This document shows positions 1 through 8,802 of a stretch of DNA of 63,701 nt, in pieces. A model generated the notes under the pieces. That model was not told the DNA's origin, made no database searches, and was given only the letters and a program-made list of their open reading frames with translations. Location of the stretch: positions 1 through 63,701 of the forward strand of contig PBKG01000015.1 in the NCBI GenBank assembly GCA_002722095.1, read 5' to 3'. Positions within the stretch are counted from its first letter, which is position 1, and each line of letters opens with the position of its first letter. A program made the position numbers and the translations under genes. This stretch comes from Rhodospirillaceae bacterium (lineage in GTDB: Bacteria; Pseudomonadota; Alphaproteobacteria; UBA8366).

Positions 1-165
1 CTGCCGCGCTCCGGACTTGCTTAATTGGGGCTCACGCACTGCCGCGCTCCGGACTTGCTTAATTGGGGCTCACGCGCTGCCGCGCTCCGGACTTGCTTAA
101 TTGGGGCTCACGCACTGCCGCGCTCCGGACTTGCTTAATTGGGGCTCACGCGCTGCCGCGCTCCG
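1..165. repeat. 38-bp tandem repeat, four full units plus a partial fifth
   Basis: Units begin at 1, 39, 77, 115 and 153, and the fifth breaks off at about 165. The units are identical except for the last base, which alternates A, G, A, G, so there is a higher-order 76-bp period. Read on the minus strand, the unit carries the last codons and TGA stop of the phosphatase gene that ends at 146, so the array probably grew by duplication of that gene's 3' end. The array starts at the first base of the window, so its true length is unknown. There are no spacers, so it is not a CRISPR array. Confidence 0.95.
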
Positions 166-1630
166 CCCAACCTTCGTCGAGATAATAGGTATCGCCGACC
201 CGGCTTCGCCGGAGGTGGGCGCGGTAGCCGTCGCGGCCTTCGGCGGTGATGACCTTCTCATCGCTTTCTTGCGGCGCATCGCCGCTCCAATCCACCAGCC
301 CTTCGGCCAGCACCCGGCCCTGCATATGCGCCGGTACGTCGAGATCGAGCGCCGTCAACACGGTCGGCTGGATATCGACAATGCCCGCCGGCAGCGGCGA
401 GACCGCTGCCGGCCGGAACCGGTCGCCGCCGATGGCGAGCCAGGTGTTAAGCTCGATCCGGTGCAATCCGCCATGAAGCCCGCCACCGACCGGATATTCT
501 GAATTCTGCAAAGTGTGGCCCGGATGACCGTTGGCGTTCTCAGCGTCATGGCTGCTCAGCACCAAGCCGATATCCGGTGCGCGGCGATGATCCCACAGCA
601 AATCCGCATGTCGGAGAGTGCCCTCGCCGGACCTTGTCGAGACCGGGCCACACCACGCCTCGCCCTGCAGCCAATCCACGATGCGCCGGATCAGGGTAGG
701 ATCGGACTCGCGCACATAAATGCCGCCGCCGTTGGAAAGTGCGATCGCGGCATCCGCTCCGTCCTCCAAGGTCTCGCCGACGCTGAAGCCGGCCTCCTCG
801 AACCGGGCGGCGAGATCGAGGCACTCCGATTCCACGGTGATCTGGCCGTGATCGGAAAGCGTCACAATCTGCAATCTCTCACCGGGCCCGTCGGGTCCGT
901 TGCGCCAGTCGAGGATACGCCCGAACGCGGCGTCGGCGGCACGGATAGCACCTAGGTTCAGTTCCGAGCCGATGCCATGCTCGTGAAAGCTCGAATCCGG
1001 CTCGCATAGCCACAACACCATTACGTCCGGCTGCAGCTCCGGCTCTATATAATTGAGATAGACGTCGGTCGCGTAGTTGTTCCAGTCGATCGAGGGAATT
1101 CCGTATTCCGGCAGAGGCCCCACCTTGCGTTCGACCGCCTCGAAACCGCCCGGCCCCACCGTCGCCTCGGGCGCGTGCAGCGCCATGCGAAATCCGCCGA
1201 TCGTATCCGCCATGTGGTTGAGCATGCGCCCGCCGCCCGGCGTTCCCGCACTGAGCGTGGCGTAGAACTTCCCAGCGGCCTTCAGCGTTTCGCCCATCGA
1301 CGGCACATCCAGCAGCTTGCCGTCGAGACGCCTGTTGCCCTCGCAAAGCTGCTCCTCGATGCCGGTATTGAACAATCGGCCCGGCGCGGCCACCGGATCA
1401 ACGAACTTGTTGCCGACAATACCGTGGCGTTCCGGATAGCAGCCGGTGATGAGCGCGGTCTGGTTGACCCGGGTTTCGGTCGGAAAGGTCGAATGCGCCT
1501 TGGGCCATCGCGCCGCACCCGCCGCAAAGCGGCAAAGATTGGGCATTAAGTCGGGATCTACGATATCCGGGCGTAGCGCGTCGAAAGTGACGAGTAGGAC
1601 CCGGCGTCGTTTGGCATCGTCACTTGGCAT
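146..1630 (-). CDS. Alkaline-phosphatase-superfamily phosphodiesterase/nucleotide pyrophosphatase
   Basis: This 494-residue protein belongs to the type I phosphodiesterase/nucleotide pyrophosphatase branch of the alkaline phosphatase superfamily, which cleaves phosphate mono- or diesters with two metal ions. The first metal Asp lies in TFDALRPD (residues 15-22). The nucleophile segment FPTETRVNQTALITG follows, with Thr53 the likely nucleophile by comparison with NPP enzymes. GCYPERHGI, DSSFHEHGIG, LSDHGQ and a late HGGLH supply the other metal ligands. No signal peptide is seen, so it is probably cytoplasmic. Its ATG overlaps the end of the upstream molybdopterin-binding gene by about 11 bases, which suggests translational coupling. 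The C-terminus and stop lie inside the 38-bp repeat. The natural substrate cannot be read from sequence. Confidence 0.9.
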   Translation of the reverse strand: MPSDDAKRRRVLLVTFDALRPDIVDPDLMPNLCRFAAGAARWPKAHSTFPTETRVNQTALITGCYPERHGIVGNKFVDPVAAPGRLFNTGIEEQLCEGNRRLDGKLLDVPSMGETLKAAGKFYATLSAGTPGGGRMLNHMADTIGGFRMALHAPEATVGPGGFEAVERKVGPLPEYGIPSIDWNNYATDVYLNYIEPELQPDVMVLWLCEPDSSFHEHGIGSELNLGAIRAADAAFGRILDWRNGPDGPGERLQIVTLSDHGQITVESECLDLAARFEEAGFSVGETLEDGADAAIALSNGGGIYVRESDPTLIRRIVDWLQGEAWCGPVSTRSGEGTLRHADLLWDHRRAPDIGLVLSSHDAENANGHPGHTLQNSEYPVGGGLHGGLHRIELNTWLAIGGDRFRPAAVSPLPAGIVDIQPTVLTALDLDVPAHMQGRVLAEGLVDWSGDAPQESDEKVITAEGRDGYRAHLRRSRVGDTYYLDEGWAERGSA

Positions 1631-2408
1631 CCAAATCCTCGCCTCGAATAGGGTCGCCGCCGAGCCCGGTTATCATGTCGAAAACCGCGTCCTGCACGAT
1701 TTGAAGCTCGTCATCGTCGAACCCGCGTAGCACTAGCGACAGCCGATATTCACCACGCGCATAATGAGGATAGGAACCGATATCGATATCCGGATGATCC
1801 CCCTGGATGGCCTTCAATCCTCCGGCGATCGTACCTTCTCCGAGATTGCAGAGCACGCTTCGGGTCAACTTGGTTGCGCCGCCTTCCAGAGTGGCGGTGA
1901 CGTTGTCCATCATCGCCTGCATTATGCGCGGCACGCCCGCCATCACGTGGACGTTTTCGATCTTGAAACCGGGCGCAGTCGAAATCGGATTATCGATCAG
2001 GTCCGCACCTTCGGGCGTATTTGCCATGCGGAGCCGCGCCTCGTTGACCTCGGTGCCGTTGTACTTGAAATGCTCCTCCAGCCGTCGCCGTGCCTCGGGG
2101 TGTTGAATGAGCTTACGTCCAACCGCTTCGGAGACGGACTCGGCGGTGATGTCGTCATGGGTTGGACCGATACCGCCGGTCGTAAAGAGATAATCGTATC
2201 GACTGCGGAGCGCATTCACCGCATCGATAATTTCTTGCTTGATATCGGGTACGACCCGCACCTCGGCGAGCTGCACGCCGGCTCCGTTCAAACTCTCGGC
2301 AATGTAAGGCAAATTCTTGTCATGGGTTTGGCCGGACAAAATTTCATCGCCGATGATTAGTAATGCTGCGGTGACGCGCTTTTTATCTGATTGGCTTTCG
2401 CTGGCCAT
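1620..2408 (-). CDS. CinA-like molybdopterin-binding domain protein
   Basis: The 262-residue protein has the MoCF-biosynthesis/CinA N-terminal fold. LLIIGDEILSGQTHDKN opens the domain and TTGGIGPTHDDITAE (around residue 95) is the characteristic glycine-rich binding loop. It lacks the C-terminal amidase domain of full-length CinA, so it is the short stand-alone type, whose role is uncertain; ADP-ribose or NMN-related repair is suggested for the family. The ATG at 2408 has GGAGGAAGCG directly upstream. It is the first gene of a leftward pair and its stop overlaps the phosphatase start. A nucleotide-binding protein coupled to a nucleotide pyrophosphatase-type enzyme would suit nucleotide house-cleaning; that is inference. 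Confidence 0.88.
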   Translation of the reverse strand: MASESQSDKKRVTAALLIIGDEILSGQTHDKNLPYIAESLNGAGVQLAEVRVVPDIKQEIIDAVNALRSRYDYLFTTGGIGPTHDDITAESVSEAVGRKLIQHPEARRRLEEHFKYNGTEVNEARLRMANTPEGADLIDNPISTAPGFKIENVHVMAGVPRIMQAMMDNVTATLEGGATKLTRSVLCNLGEGTIAGGLKAIQGDHPDIDIGSYPHYARGEYRLSLVLRGFDDDELQIVQDAVFDMITGLGGDPIRGEDLDAK

Positions 2409-2484
2409 CGCTTCCTCCTGGTTGGGGGGCGATTGTACCCAAGCCTGGCGCTGACGGGAATGCAGGAGTCGACCGGTCTAAATT

Positions 2485-3969
2485 TTAATGAACTATCGTG
2501 TCGTCGGCAGAAGGAAATTCAAGCTCGATGACTGTGGCGGACGGATCGACCCTGTCGACACGCATCCGCCCACCCTGCATCTCGATGAGCGCCTTTGCGA
2601 CCGAAAGCGTGAGACCGTACTCGCCATCTTTGGACACCTCATAGGCACTACCGCGCTGATAGTAGGGATCGAACATTTGCTCTGCCTCTTCCTCATCGAC
2701 ACCGGGGCCTTGATCGGAAATCGAGAGAATTACGCCACCGGACTCCGCATTTCGTGCGAGATTGACCTCAATTAGTTCTTCGGGGCTCGAAAATTTAATC
2801 GCGTTGCTAAGCACGTTGTGGAGGATATGCCGCGTCGCGCGCGTATCCGCCATAATCATCGGGATCGATGGTTCGCCGGAAATGGTAAACCGCAGCCCAC
2901 GGGCCTCCCATTCCGCATCCAACGCTTTGTGGACCTCATCCAACAGGCTGACTAGATTGAGCCGGTCGATCTGCACCGGATAGCGGCCGGATTCGATTTG
3001 AGAAATGTCGAGCATGTCCTCGACCAATCCCAAAAGTGTTTCGCCACTTTCGAAAATATAGTCGGCATAATCCTTGTATCGTTGATTCGAGAGCGGTCCG
3101 AACTGTTCGGATTTCAGTATCTGCGAGAACCCTAGAATCGCATTCATCGGCGTGCGCAAGTCATGGCTGACCCGAGCAAAGAAATCGGACTGGGCATCGT
3201 TGACGAATGCCAGCCGACGGTTTTTCTCGATCAAATCCTCCCGCGCATCGACCAATTCCTGGCGCTGCTCCTCGATCACCCGGTTCGCCCGCCAGACCAG
3301 CAGCAAGAACCCTCCAAAGCCGATTAGAAAAACCCCTATACTGGCAAACAAAATCGCCTGCGTGGTCGATTCCAAACGCCCGGCAACAGTGGTCACATCC
3401 GTATAGAGTTCGATAACCGCGACAATGTCCCCGCTCGGACTGCGCACCGGGGCATAAGTTTCCACAACGGCAACGTCGAACTTCTCCCCGGAAAAGGCGC
3501 TAAATTTATCGCGTACCGAATATTTGCTGGCCGGTTTTCCACTAACCGCGGCGGTGACAAAACCGATATTGCTGCTCTTTATCTCACCGATTTGGCGGCG
3601 TTCCGTGGAATAGATCGTTACCCCGTCCAAATTGTAAATTTTCACCTTGAGCACCGGCAATCCTTCAATCAACCTCCTCAAATCGCGAGTAATCTGATCG
3701 ATTTCAGGTCGCCCCTGCAGAGTTTCCGGATTGAGACTAGGCACTCTTTTGACGAAACCACGATGAGTCGGCCAAAGATGATTGGAAATCGAGCGCGCGA
3801 GAACGACGCTCGAATGTTCCACCGAATTGACGATCTCGGTTTCCGTCGAGACCTTAAAAATGAGCGCCATACCGCCGAATACGCCGAGAAACGCGATTGC
3901 GCTCAGCGCGAGAAAAATCCAAATCAATCGACCGCGGGGCTTGCGGTCTATCAGCGGGATACTACCCAT
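2485..3969 (-). CDS. Membrane-bound sensor histidine kinase
   Basis: The 494-residue protein has TM1 at about 16-38, an extracytoplasmic sensor region of some 165 residues, TM2 at about 206-227, a short coiled coil, then HisKA and HATPase_c domains. The phosphoacceptor is His269 in VSHDLRTPMNAILG. The ATPase part shows the N box (HNVLSNAIKFSS), the DQGPGVD G1 box and a G2 box that reads YGLTLSVAKAL rather than the usual GLGLSI. No response regulator is adjacent, so this is an orphan kinase whose partner lies elsewhere. No strong Shine-Dalgarno is seen before the ATG at 3969. The periplasmic region resembles double-CHASE/Cache-like sensors only in size, and the ligand is unknown. Confidence 0.9.
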   Translation of the reverse strand: MGSIPLIDRKPRGRLIWIFLALSAIAFLGVFGGMALIFKVSTETEIVNSVEHSSVVLARSISNHLWPTHRGFVKRVPSLNPETLQGRPEIDQITRDLRRLIEGLPVLKVKIYNLDGVTIYSTERRQIGEIKSSNIGFVTAAVSGKPASKYSVRDKFSAFSGEKFDVAVVETYAPVRSPSGDIVAVIELYTDVTTVAGRLESTTQAILFASIGVFLIGFGGFLLLVWRANRVIEEQRQELVDAREDLIEKNRRLAFVNDAQSDFFARVSHDLRTPMNAILGFSQILKSEQFGPLSNQRYKDYADYIFESGETLLGLVEDMLDISQIESGRYPVQIDRLNLVSLLDEVHKALDAEWEARGLRFTISGEPSIPMIMADTRATRHILHNVLSNAIKFSSPEELIEVNLARNAESGGVILSISDQGPGVDEEEAEQMFDPYYQRGSAYEVSKDGEYGLTLSVAKALIEMQGGRMRVDRVDPSATVIELEFPSADDTIVH

Positions 3970-4083
3970 ATAAACGGGCCTACATTAAAAGTTGTACGAT
4001 ACTTTAGATAACAATTTACAACCGCCGCAAGCAATTGCTGTCAGGCAAATTGCCACAGTCCCGGTGTTGTCTCACCAGCAAAA

Positions 4084-4098
4084 AGTACGTTTTGTACT
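4084..4098 (-). terminator. Weak intrinsic-terminator-like hairpin after the aldolase pair
   Basis: AGTAC and GTACT arms surround a 5-base loop. On the minus strand the stem is followed by four more T residues. It lies about 45 bases downstream of the aldolase stop at 4141. The stem is only 5 bp, so the call is tentative. The 170-base gap to the histidine kinase start (3969) also holds the palindrome AGCAATTGCT near 4034. Confidence 0.35.
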
Positions 4099-4140
4099 AA
4101 TAATTTAGGCGTTTAGCGAACCTAAAATCCGAGCCGGCGA

Positions 4141-4893
4141 TCAATGCGCGTAGGACGGATCCATCTTGTCCAACCGACGAAGATGTCCCGGCCAACCACG
4201 ATCACTGAGCTCGGTACCGCGGTTTTTGAACTGCTTGTTTGTATGCTCGGACACGGTCTCGGGCACCAAATGCAGTTCACCGCCAGTCGACATCGCATCA
4301 ACTTGCGCCTGACAGGACTTCTCGAGCCGCATCAACGTGTGGAAGGCCGACGAGACGTTGACGCCGCAGGTCAGAAGACCATGGTTTTTGAGCATCATCG
4401 ACATATTCTCGGATCCCAAATCACGCTGCAACATTTCACGCTCATCGAGATTCACCGCAACGCCTTCATAGTCGTGATACGACACGGCCTTGTAGAAATG
4501 CATCGAATGCTGTGAAAGCGGCAGTAGCCCGCATTCCATCGAAGAAACCGCGATGCCTGCGCGGGTATGGGTATGCATCACGGAATGTACGTCATCGCGG
4601 CCATCCAAGACCGCACTGTGGATCGTGTATCCAGCGGCGTTGACGCCAAGATCGAGATGATCCTCGACGATATCGCCATCGAGCGTAAGCTTGATCAGGC
4701 TCGTGGCGGTTACTTCCTCGAAATACAGTCCATATGGATTGAGTAGGAAATGATCCGGTTCTCCGGGCACTCGGGCCGACAAATGCGTGCCGGTCAGATC
4801 GGTCATGTCGTAATAGTCGCAAAGTCGATAGGCGGCGGCGAGATCAACACGCGTTTGCCATTCTTCAGGGGATACTTTGTCTTTCAGGGACAT
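4141..4893 (-). CDS. Class II aldolase/adducin-family protein (copy 1)
   Basis: The 250-residue protein has the class II aldolase/adducin fold. The zinc-ligand motif HTHTRAGI places His107 and His109, and LKNHGLLTCG supplies His171. Where L-fuculose-1-phosphate aldolase has its catalytic Glu73, this protein has Gly88 (AGYTIHSAV), as in adducin-like members, so classical aldol cleavage is doubtful. It is a clear paralog of the gene immediately upstream (4915-5697) and is separated from it by only about 20 bases, so the two probably form one leftward operon and perhaps a hetero-oligomer. GGAGAA lies about 11 bases before the ATG. The substrate is unknown. Confidence 0.88.
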   Translation of the reverse strand: MSLKDKVSPEEWQTRVDLAAAYRLCDYYDMTDLTGTHLSARVPGEPDHFLLNPYGLYFEEVTATSLIKLTLDGDIVEDHLDLGVNAAGYTIHSAVLDGRDDVHSVMHTHTRAGIAVSSMECGLLPLSQHSMHFYKAVSYHDYEGVAVNLDEREMLQRDLGSENMSMMLKNHGLLTCGVNVSSAFHTLMRLEKSCQAQVDAMSTGGELHLVPETVSEHTNKQFKNRGTELSDRGWPGHLRRLDKMDPSYAH

Positions 4894-4914
4894 CTCAATA
4901 TTTCTCCACTCTCA

Positions 4915-5697
4915 CTATTCTTTATAGCTGGGGTCGATCCGGTCGAGCCGGCGAAGATGGCCGGGCCAGCCGAGATCGCCGCCGGCACTCTTGCGTTTAG
5001 CGAACAGTTCCTTGGTGCTTTCCTGCACGCCAGTGTCGATTTCGATCACCTTGGTACCTGCTGCCATTGCGTCGATCTGCGCCTGACAGGCCCGCTCGAG
5101 CTTGTAGATCAGCCAGAACGCGTGACCGATATTGTAGCCACAGGTGAGCAATCCATGATTGCGCAAAATCAAAGCCAAGTGATCGCCGAGGTCGCGCTGT
5201 AGACGGGTACGTTCGTCATGATCGTGCGCGACACCCTCGTAATCGTGATAGCCGATATTATCGATGAACCGCGCCGAGTGTTGCGACATGGGCAACAATC
5301 CGCATTTCAGAGCCGAAACCGCCATACCCGCACGGGTGTGGGTATGCAGTGAGCAATTGATGTCTTCCCGGCCCATCATTACCGCGCTATGGATCGTAAA
5401 TCCGGCTTGATTGAGATCAAACGGTGTGTCGGTGAGGATATTACCGTCGAAGTCGACCTTGATTAGGCTGGACGCTGTTATCTCGTCGAAATACAGCCCG
5501 TAGGGATTAAGCAAAAACGTGTTTTCCTCGCCCGGGACACGCGCCGAAATATGCGTCCCCAACAAATCGGACATTTCGTAAAAATCGACCAACCGATAAC
5601 AGGCGGCAAGATCGACACGCGTTTGCCACTCCTCTTCGGATACTTGATCGCGGACACTCGCCACATCATCTGGATGGGCTGCGGCTACAGCTGCCAT
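4915..5697 (-). CDS. Class II aldolase/adducin-family protein (copy 2)
   Basis: The 260-residue paralog of the downstream gene shares VSEEEWQTRVDLAA, LNPYGLYF, LHTHTRAGMAV and LRNHGLLTCG, plus the closing WPGHLRRLD motif. Zinc-ligand histidines are conserved and the FucA Glu73 position is again Gly (AGFTIHSAV). It has a short Ala-rich N-terminal extension that copy 1 lacks. GGGAGA with good spacing precedes the ATG at 5697. It is the promoter-proximal member of the pair and diverges from the LLM gene at 5878 across a 180-base intergenic region. A function in sugar-acid or hydroxy-acid metabolism is plausible only by family. Confidence 0.88.
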   Translation of the reverse strand: MAAVAAAHPDDVASVRDQVSEEEWQTRVDLAACYRLVDFYEMSDLLGTHISARVPGEENTFLLNPYGLYFDEITASSLIKVDFDGNILTDTPFDLNQAGFTIHSAVMMGREDINCSLHTHTRAGMAVSALKCGLLPMSQHSARFIDNIGYHDYEGVAHDHDERTRLQRDLGDHLALILRNHGLLTCGYNIGHAFWLIYKLERACQAQIDAMAAGTKVIEIDTGVQESTKELFAKRKSAGGDLGWPGHLRRLDRIDPSYKE

Positions 5698-5813
5698 AGC
5701 GTTCTCCCTCTTAGAACTGAGTTGTGCCTCGAAATTTAAGCCAAATTATCACAGCTTTGCATCCTATGACCAGATGCGCTGTTGTTCGATGGGATTGATG
5801 CCCCGCCTGCGAT

Positions 5814-5825
5814 AGCCTATAGGCT
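5814..5825. promoter_or_regulatory. 12-bp perfect palindrome in a divergent promoter region
   Basis: AGCCTATAGGCT is a perfect dyad in the 180-base gap between the divergent aldolase pair and the LLM gene. It ends 52 bases before the LLM start codon, a normal position for an operator. No regulator gene is adjacent, so the binding protein is unknown. Confidence 0.35.
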
Positions 5826-5877
5826 CACGAAGCAAGAGACCGGTCGCACAACGATCTTATAGGCAAAGGAGAAACCG

Positions 5878-6924
5878 ATGCGCGTCTACACCGTATTGCC
5901 CCAAGACGATCTTAATCATGCCGCCAGCGCCGCCGCTGAAGCGGAAGCGGCCGGTTTCGACGGCCTCGTCAGTATGGAAAACCAGCACGCGCCGTTTTTG
6001 CCCCATGCGGCCGCTATCCCAGCAACTGAAAACATAAAGCTGATGACCGGCATCGCCATTGCTTTTGCTCGCAGCCCGATGGTGGTTGCCGAGGAATGTT
6101 ACGATCTCCAGCATAGCTCCGGCGGACGCTTTATTTTGGGCCTCGGCAGTCAGGTGCGCGCCCATAACATTCGGCGTTTCAGTGTCCCCTGGAGCGCACC
6201 GGTGCCGCGCATGCGGGAATACATCCAGGCACTGCGCGCGATCTGGAACTGTTTCGAGAAAGACGAGCGCCTCAATTACGAGGGCGAGCATTATCAGTTC
6301 ACTCTGATGACACCTAACTTCAAACCGCCCGCGTCCGGCCAGCCCATGGTACCGGTGACTATCGCAGCTGTCGGTCCGGCAATGCTGAGACTTGCCGGAG
6401 AGGCCTGTGATGGGGTTCGGCTACATCCATTCTGTACCCGCAAATATCTCGATGAAGTGGTAATGAAAGAACTCGCCACCGGGATGGAGCGCACCGGTCG
6501 CAAACGGGAAAATTTCGAGATCGTCGGTGGCGGCTATGTGGTGACGGGCCCCGATGAGGAAACCGTTGCCAAAAACCTCGAATGGGTGCGCTACCGCGTG
6601 GCGTTCTACGGCTCGACACCAAACTATTTTCCGGTTTGGGAAGTGCACGGGCTCGAGGATCTCGGCAAAAAGCTACATCAGATGTCGCGTGAAAAATTGT
6701 GGGACGAAATGCCCAATGAAATCGACGACGACGTGGTACGCCTTTTCGCCGCGGTTGGAACTTTCGACAACATTGCAAATGAAATCGAAACCCGTTTCGG
6801 CGGCGCATCGGATTCCGTTTCCAGCGGTATCCGCGAGACCGACGACCCCGGGATGCCCTCTGACTTGATTAAAGATATTCAGAAAATCGATTCCGTTTTT
6901 ACGAATTATAAGACCGAATGGTGA
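5878..6924 (+). CDS. LLM-class flavin-dependent oxidoreductase
   Basis: The 348-residue protein is a bacterial luciferase-like (LLM) TIM-barrel enzyme that uses FMNH2 or F420-type cofactors. Typical blocks are AEAAGFDGLVSMENQH near residue 25, GIAIAFARSPMVVAEE, the GRFILGLGSQVRAHN turn, YIQALRAIW and a substrate/flavin segment PVTIAAVGPAMLRLAGE. This pattern fits the TIGR03617-like F420-dependent branch, but the cofactor cannot be settled here. AAGGAG lies 6 bases before the ATG. It is transcribed alone, divergently from the aldolase pair, and ends shortly before the Sel1 lipoprotein gene. The substrate is unknown. Confidence 0.9.
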   Translation: MRVYTVLPQDDLNHAASAAAEAEAAGFDGLVSMENQHAPFLPHAAAIPATENIKLMTGIAIAFARSPMVVAEECYDLQHSSGGRFILGLGSQVRAHNIRRFSVPWSAPVPRMREYIQALRAIWNCFEKDERLNYEGEHYQFTLMTPNFKPPASGQPMVPVTIAAVGPAMLRLAGEACDGVRLHPFCTRKYLDEVVMKELATGMERTGRKRENFEIVGGGYVVTGPDEETVAKNLEWVRYRVAFYGSTPNYFPVWEVHGLEDLGKKLHQMSREKLWDEMPNEIDDDVVRLFAAVGTFDNIANEIETRFGGASDSVSSGIRETDDPGMPSDLIKDIQKIDSVFTNYKTEW

Positions 6925-6987
6925 TCGGTCGGTGACTCATTCGGACGGCGCGCTTGCGCCGACCGCCGAGAAGGATACAATTTCGCC

Positions 6988-8802
6988 ATGCGCGTTTCTC
7001 GCCCGATCGGATTTTTTACCGCTTCCCTGTTGCTCGGCGCCTGCCAGAGCTTACTGCTGGATGATGTTCCCGAAAAACCACACCCGGCAGACCCGCCCGC
7101 CGCATCGACGGCAACGCCCGAAAGCTCGCAAAAATCGGTTGTAATTCGTTCAAGGCGCGATAAATCGATCAAGGAAATTTCCGGCGCCGAAAATCAGCTT
7201 GCCGGGGATACAACGATCCAGAAACCGAATAAGCCCGTCCAATCAAAACCTTCACCACCGCCTGCGGCCAAACCGGAAACGGACGCTCTCGACCAAATTG
7301 GCGGCTTCTTCAAGAATCTTTTCAGTACGGGCTCCAGCAAACAATCGCCGGAAACCGCTTCAGCTCCACCGAACGCAAGTGGCGAAAATCCCACAGATGG
7401 CTACAAAGCGCCTTCGGCCCTAACGAACTCCTCCGGGCTCGGGGACACGAAACCCACAAACCCGACCCCGGATGGATTGCCGCCCAAGCGAATCGAACGG
7501 CGTTATTCCGCTGCCTACGGCGTTTATCAACCGCTTGCGAAAAAAGGGCACGCTTTCGCGCAATACGAATTGGCGTTGATGCATCTTCACGGCCATGGCA
7601 TTGCACCCGACTTGAAGGAAGCCGAACGCTGGTTCCGAAAGGCGGCGCTACAAGGCCACACGGATGCAAAGATGGAGCTCCGCAAATTGATCGCTAGTGG
7701 CAAGCCCAAGGCGCCGGAACCTAAAACCCCGGACCCGGTAGTGCAGACACAAACCACCAAAGTCGAAAAACCCAAACTCGTCGAACCTGCGACCACCAAG
7801 GTCCAACAGGATGAGGAACCACCGACCGTGGTCATCTCCGCCAACTCCGTGACTACGACCAAGGGGGACACAGACTCCGGGACGATAATCGACCGTATTT
7901 TGCCGCGCCGCGAACTGCCCGATTTCAAGAAGAGTGAAGATCAGGCGGATTTGACCAAGGAAACCGGTAACTTCTTTTCAGGCATTTTCGGGGACGGGGA
8001 AAAAGCACCGCCCCCGCCAAATGCAACAAACCCGAACGAGAACAAGGGCACCGAAACCGTGCCAAAACCAGCACCGGTTGCGGCGGTAGAAAAATCGCCT
8101 GAAGACGCGCCCGAGAACAACGCTACCGCCACGACGGACACCACATCCACATCGGTTAAAATAATCTCCGTCAAACCAGCGGAAAAAGAAAAGGTAAAAG
8201 AAATGACTGAACCGACCGTAAAAGAAAAGGCGGAACCTAAGACGGCCAGACTCGATCCGGCGGTCGCACCGGAGAAAAAACCTGAGACCCCGACGCCATC
8301 GAAAGCTTTAGGCGCTTCCGTATTGGTTGAGCCGAGGCAAGCCGCAGGAACGCCCGTACTTGAATCCGATATCAAACCGGAATCGACATCCGCCGAAAAG
8401 AAAAAGAATGCCGAATCCGGTCGCAACGAGCGCGAATCCGCCGCGTCATTCAGTGAAGGATTGTCGGCCTATAATGATGGTGATTTCGGCACCGCCTATA
8501 GGCACTGGCAAACTCTGGCGACCGCAGGCGAAGCGGAAAGCCAGACCCGGATCGGCTATCTCTACGAACACGGCAAAGGCGTCGAACAAAACTACAAGCA
8601 GGCGGTGACCTGGTATCAAAAAGCGGCAGACCAGGGTGAACCGGCGGCACAGTTCAATCTCGGCGTGATGTATCGCAAAGGACGCGGTGTCGCCAAGAAC
8701 GATAAGGTTGCACGGCAATGGTATGAAAAAGCCGCCGACCAAGGCCATCCTATTGCCCGGCGTGTCATCGAGGTCATGAAGGCCTACAAAATCGGCGAAT
8801 AA
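6988..8802 (+). CDS. Sel1-repeat lipoprotein with a long low-complexity linker
   Basis: The 604-residue protein starts with a lipoprotein signal peptide whose lipobox is LGAC, giving a lipidated Cys19, so it should be anchored in the cell envelope. One Sel1-like repeat pair lies around residues 180-225 (AQYELALMHLHGHGI). A further set of about three lies at the C-terminus (IGYLYEHGKGVEQNYKQA, LGVMYRKGRGVAKNDKVA). Between them are some 250 residues rich in Pro, Thr, Lys, Glu and Ala, probably disordered. Sel1 repeats are alpha-helical protein-interaction scaffolds. The gene ends one base before the convergent enolase-superfamily gene. A role in envelope organisation is inference. Confidence 0.88.
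   Translation: MRVSRPIGFFTASLLLGACQSLLLDDVPEKPHPADPPAASTATPESSQKSVVIRSRRDKSIKEISGAENQLAGDTTIQKPNKPVQSKPSPPPAAKPETDALDQIGGFFKNLFSTGSSKQSPETASAPPNASGENPTDGYKAPSALTNSSGLGDTKPTNPTPDGLPPKRIERRYSAAYGVYQPLAKKGHAFAQYELALMHLHGHGIAPDLKEAERWFRKAALQGHTDAKMELRKLIASGKPKAPEPKTPDPVVQTQTTKVEKPKLVEPATTKVQQDEEPPTVVISANSVTTTKGDTDSGTIIDRILPRRELPDFKKSEDQADLTKETGNFFSGIFGDGEKAPPPPNATNPNENKGTETVPKPAPVAAVEKSPEDAPENNATATTDTTSTSVKIISVKPAEKEKVKEMTEPTVKEKAEPKTARLDPAVAPEKKPETPTPSKALGASVLVEPRQAAGTPVLESDIKPESTSAEKKKNAESGRNERESAASFSEGLSAYNDGDFGTAYRHWQTLATAGEAESQTRIGYLYEHGKGVEQNYKQAVTWYQKAADQGEPAAQFNLGVMYRKGRGVAKNDKVARQWYEKAADQGHPIARRVIEVMKAYKIGE

Noticed and set aside
1..165. Tandem repeats as a CRISPR array
   Set aside because: The units abut directly without spacers and are part of a gene end; this is a minisatellite.
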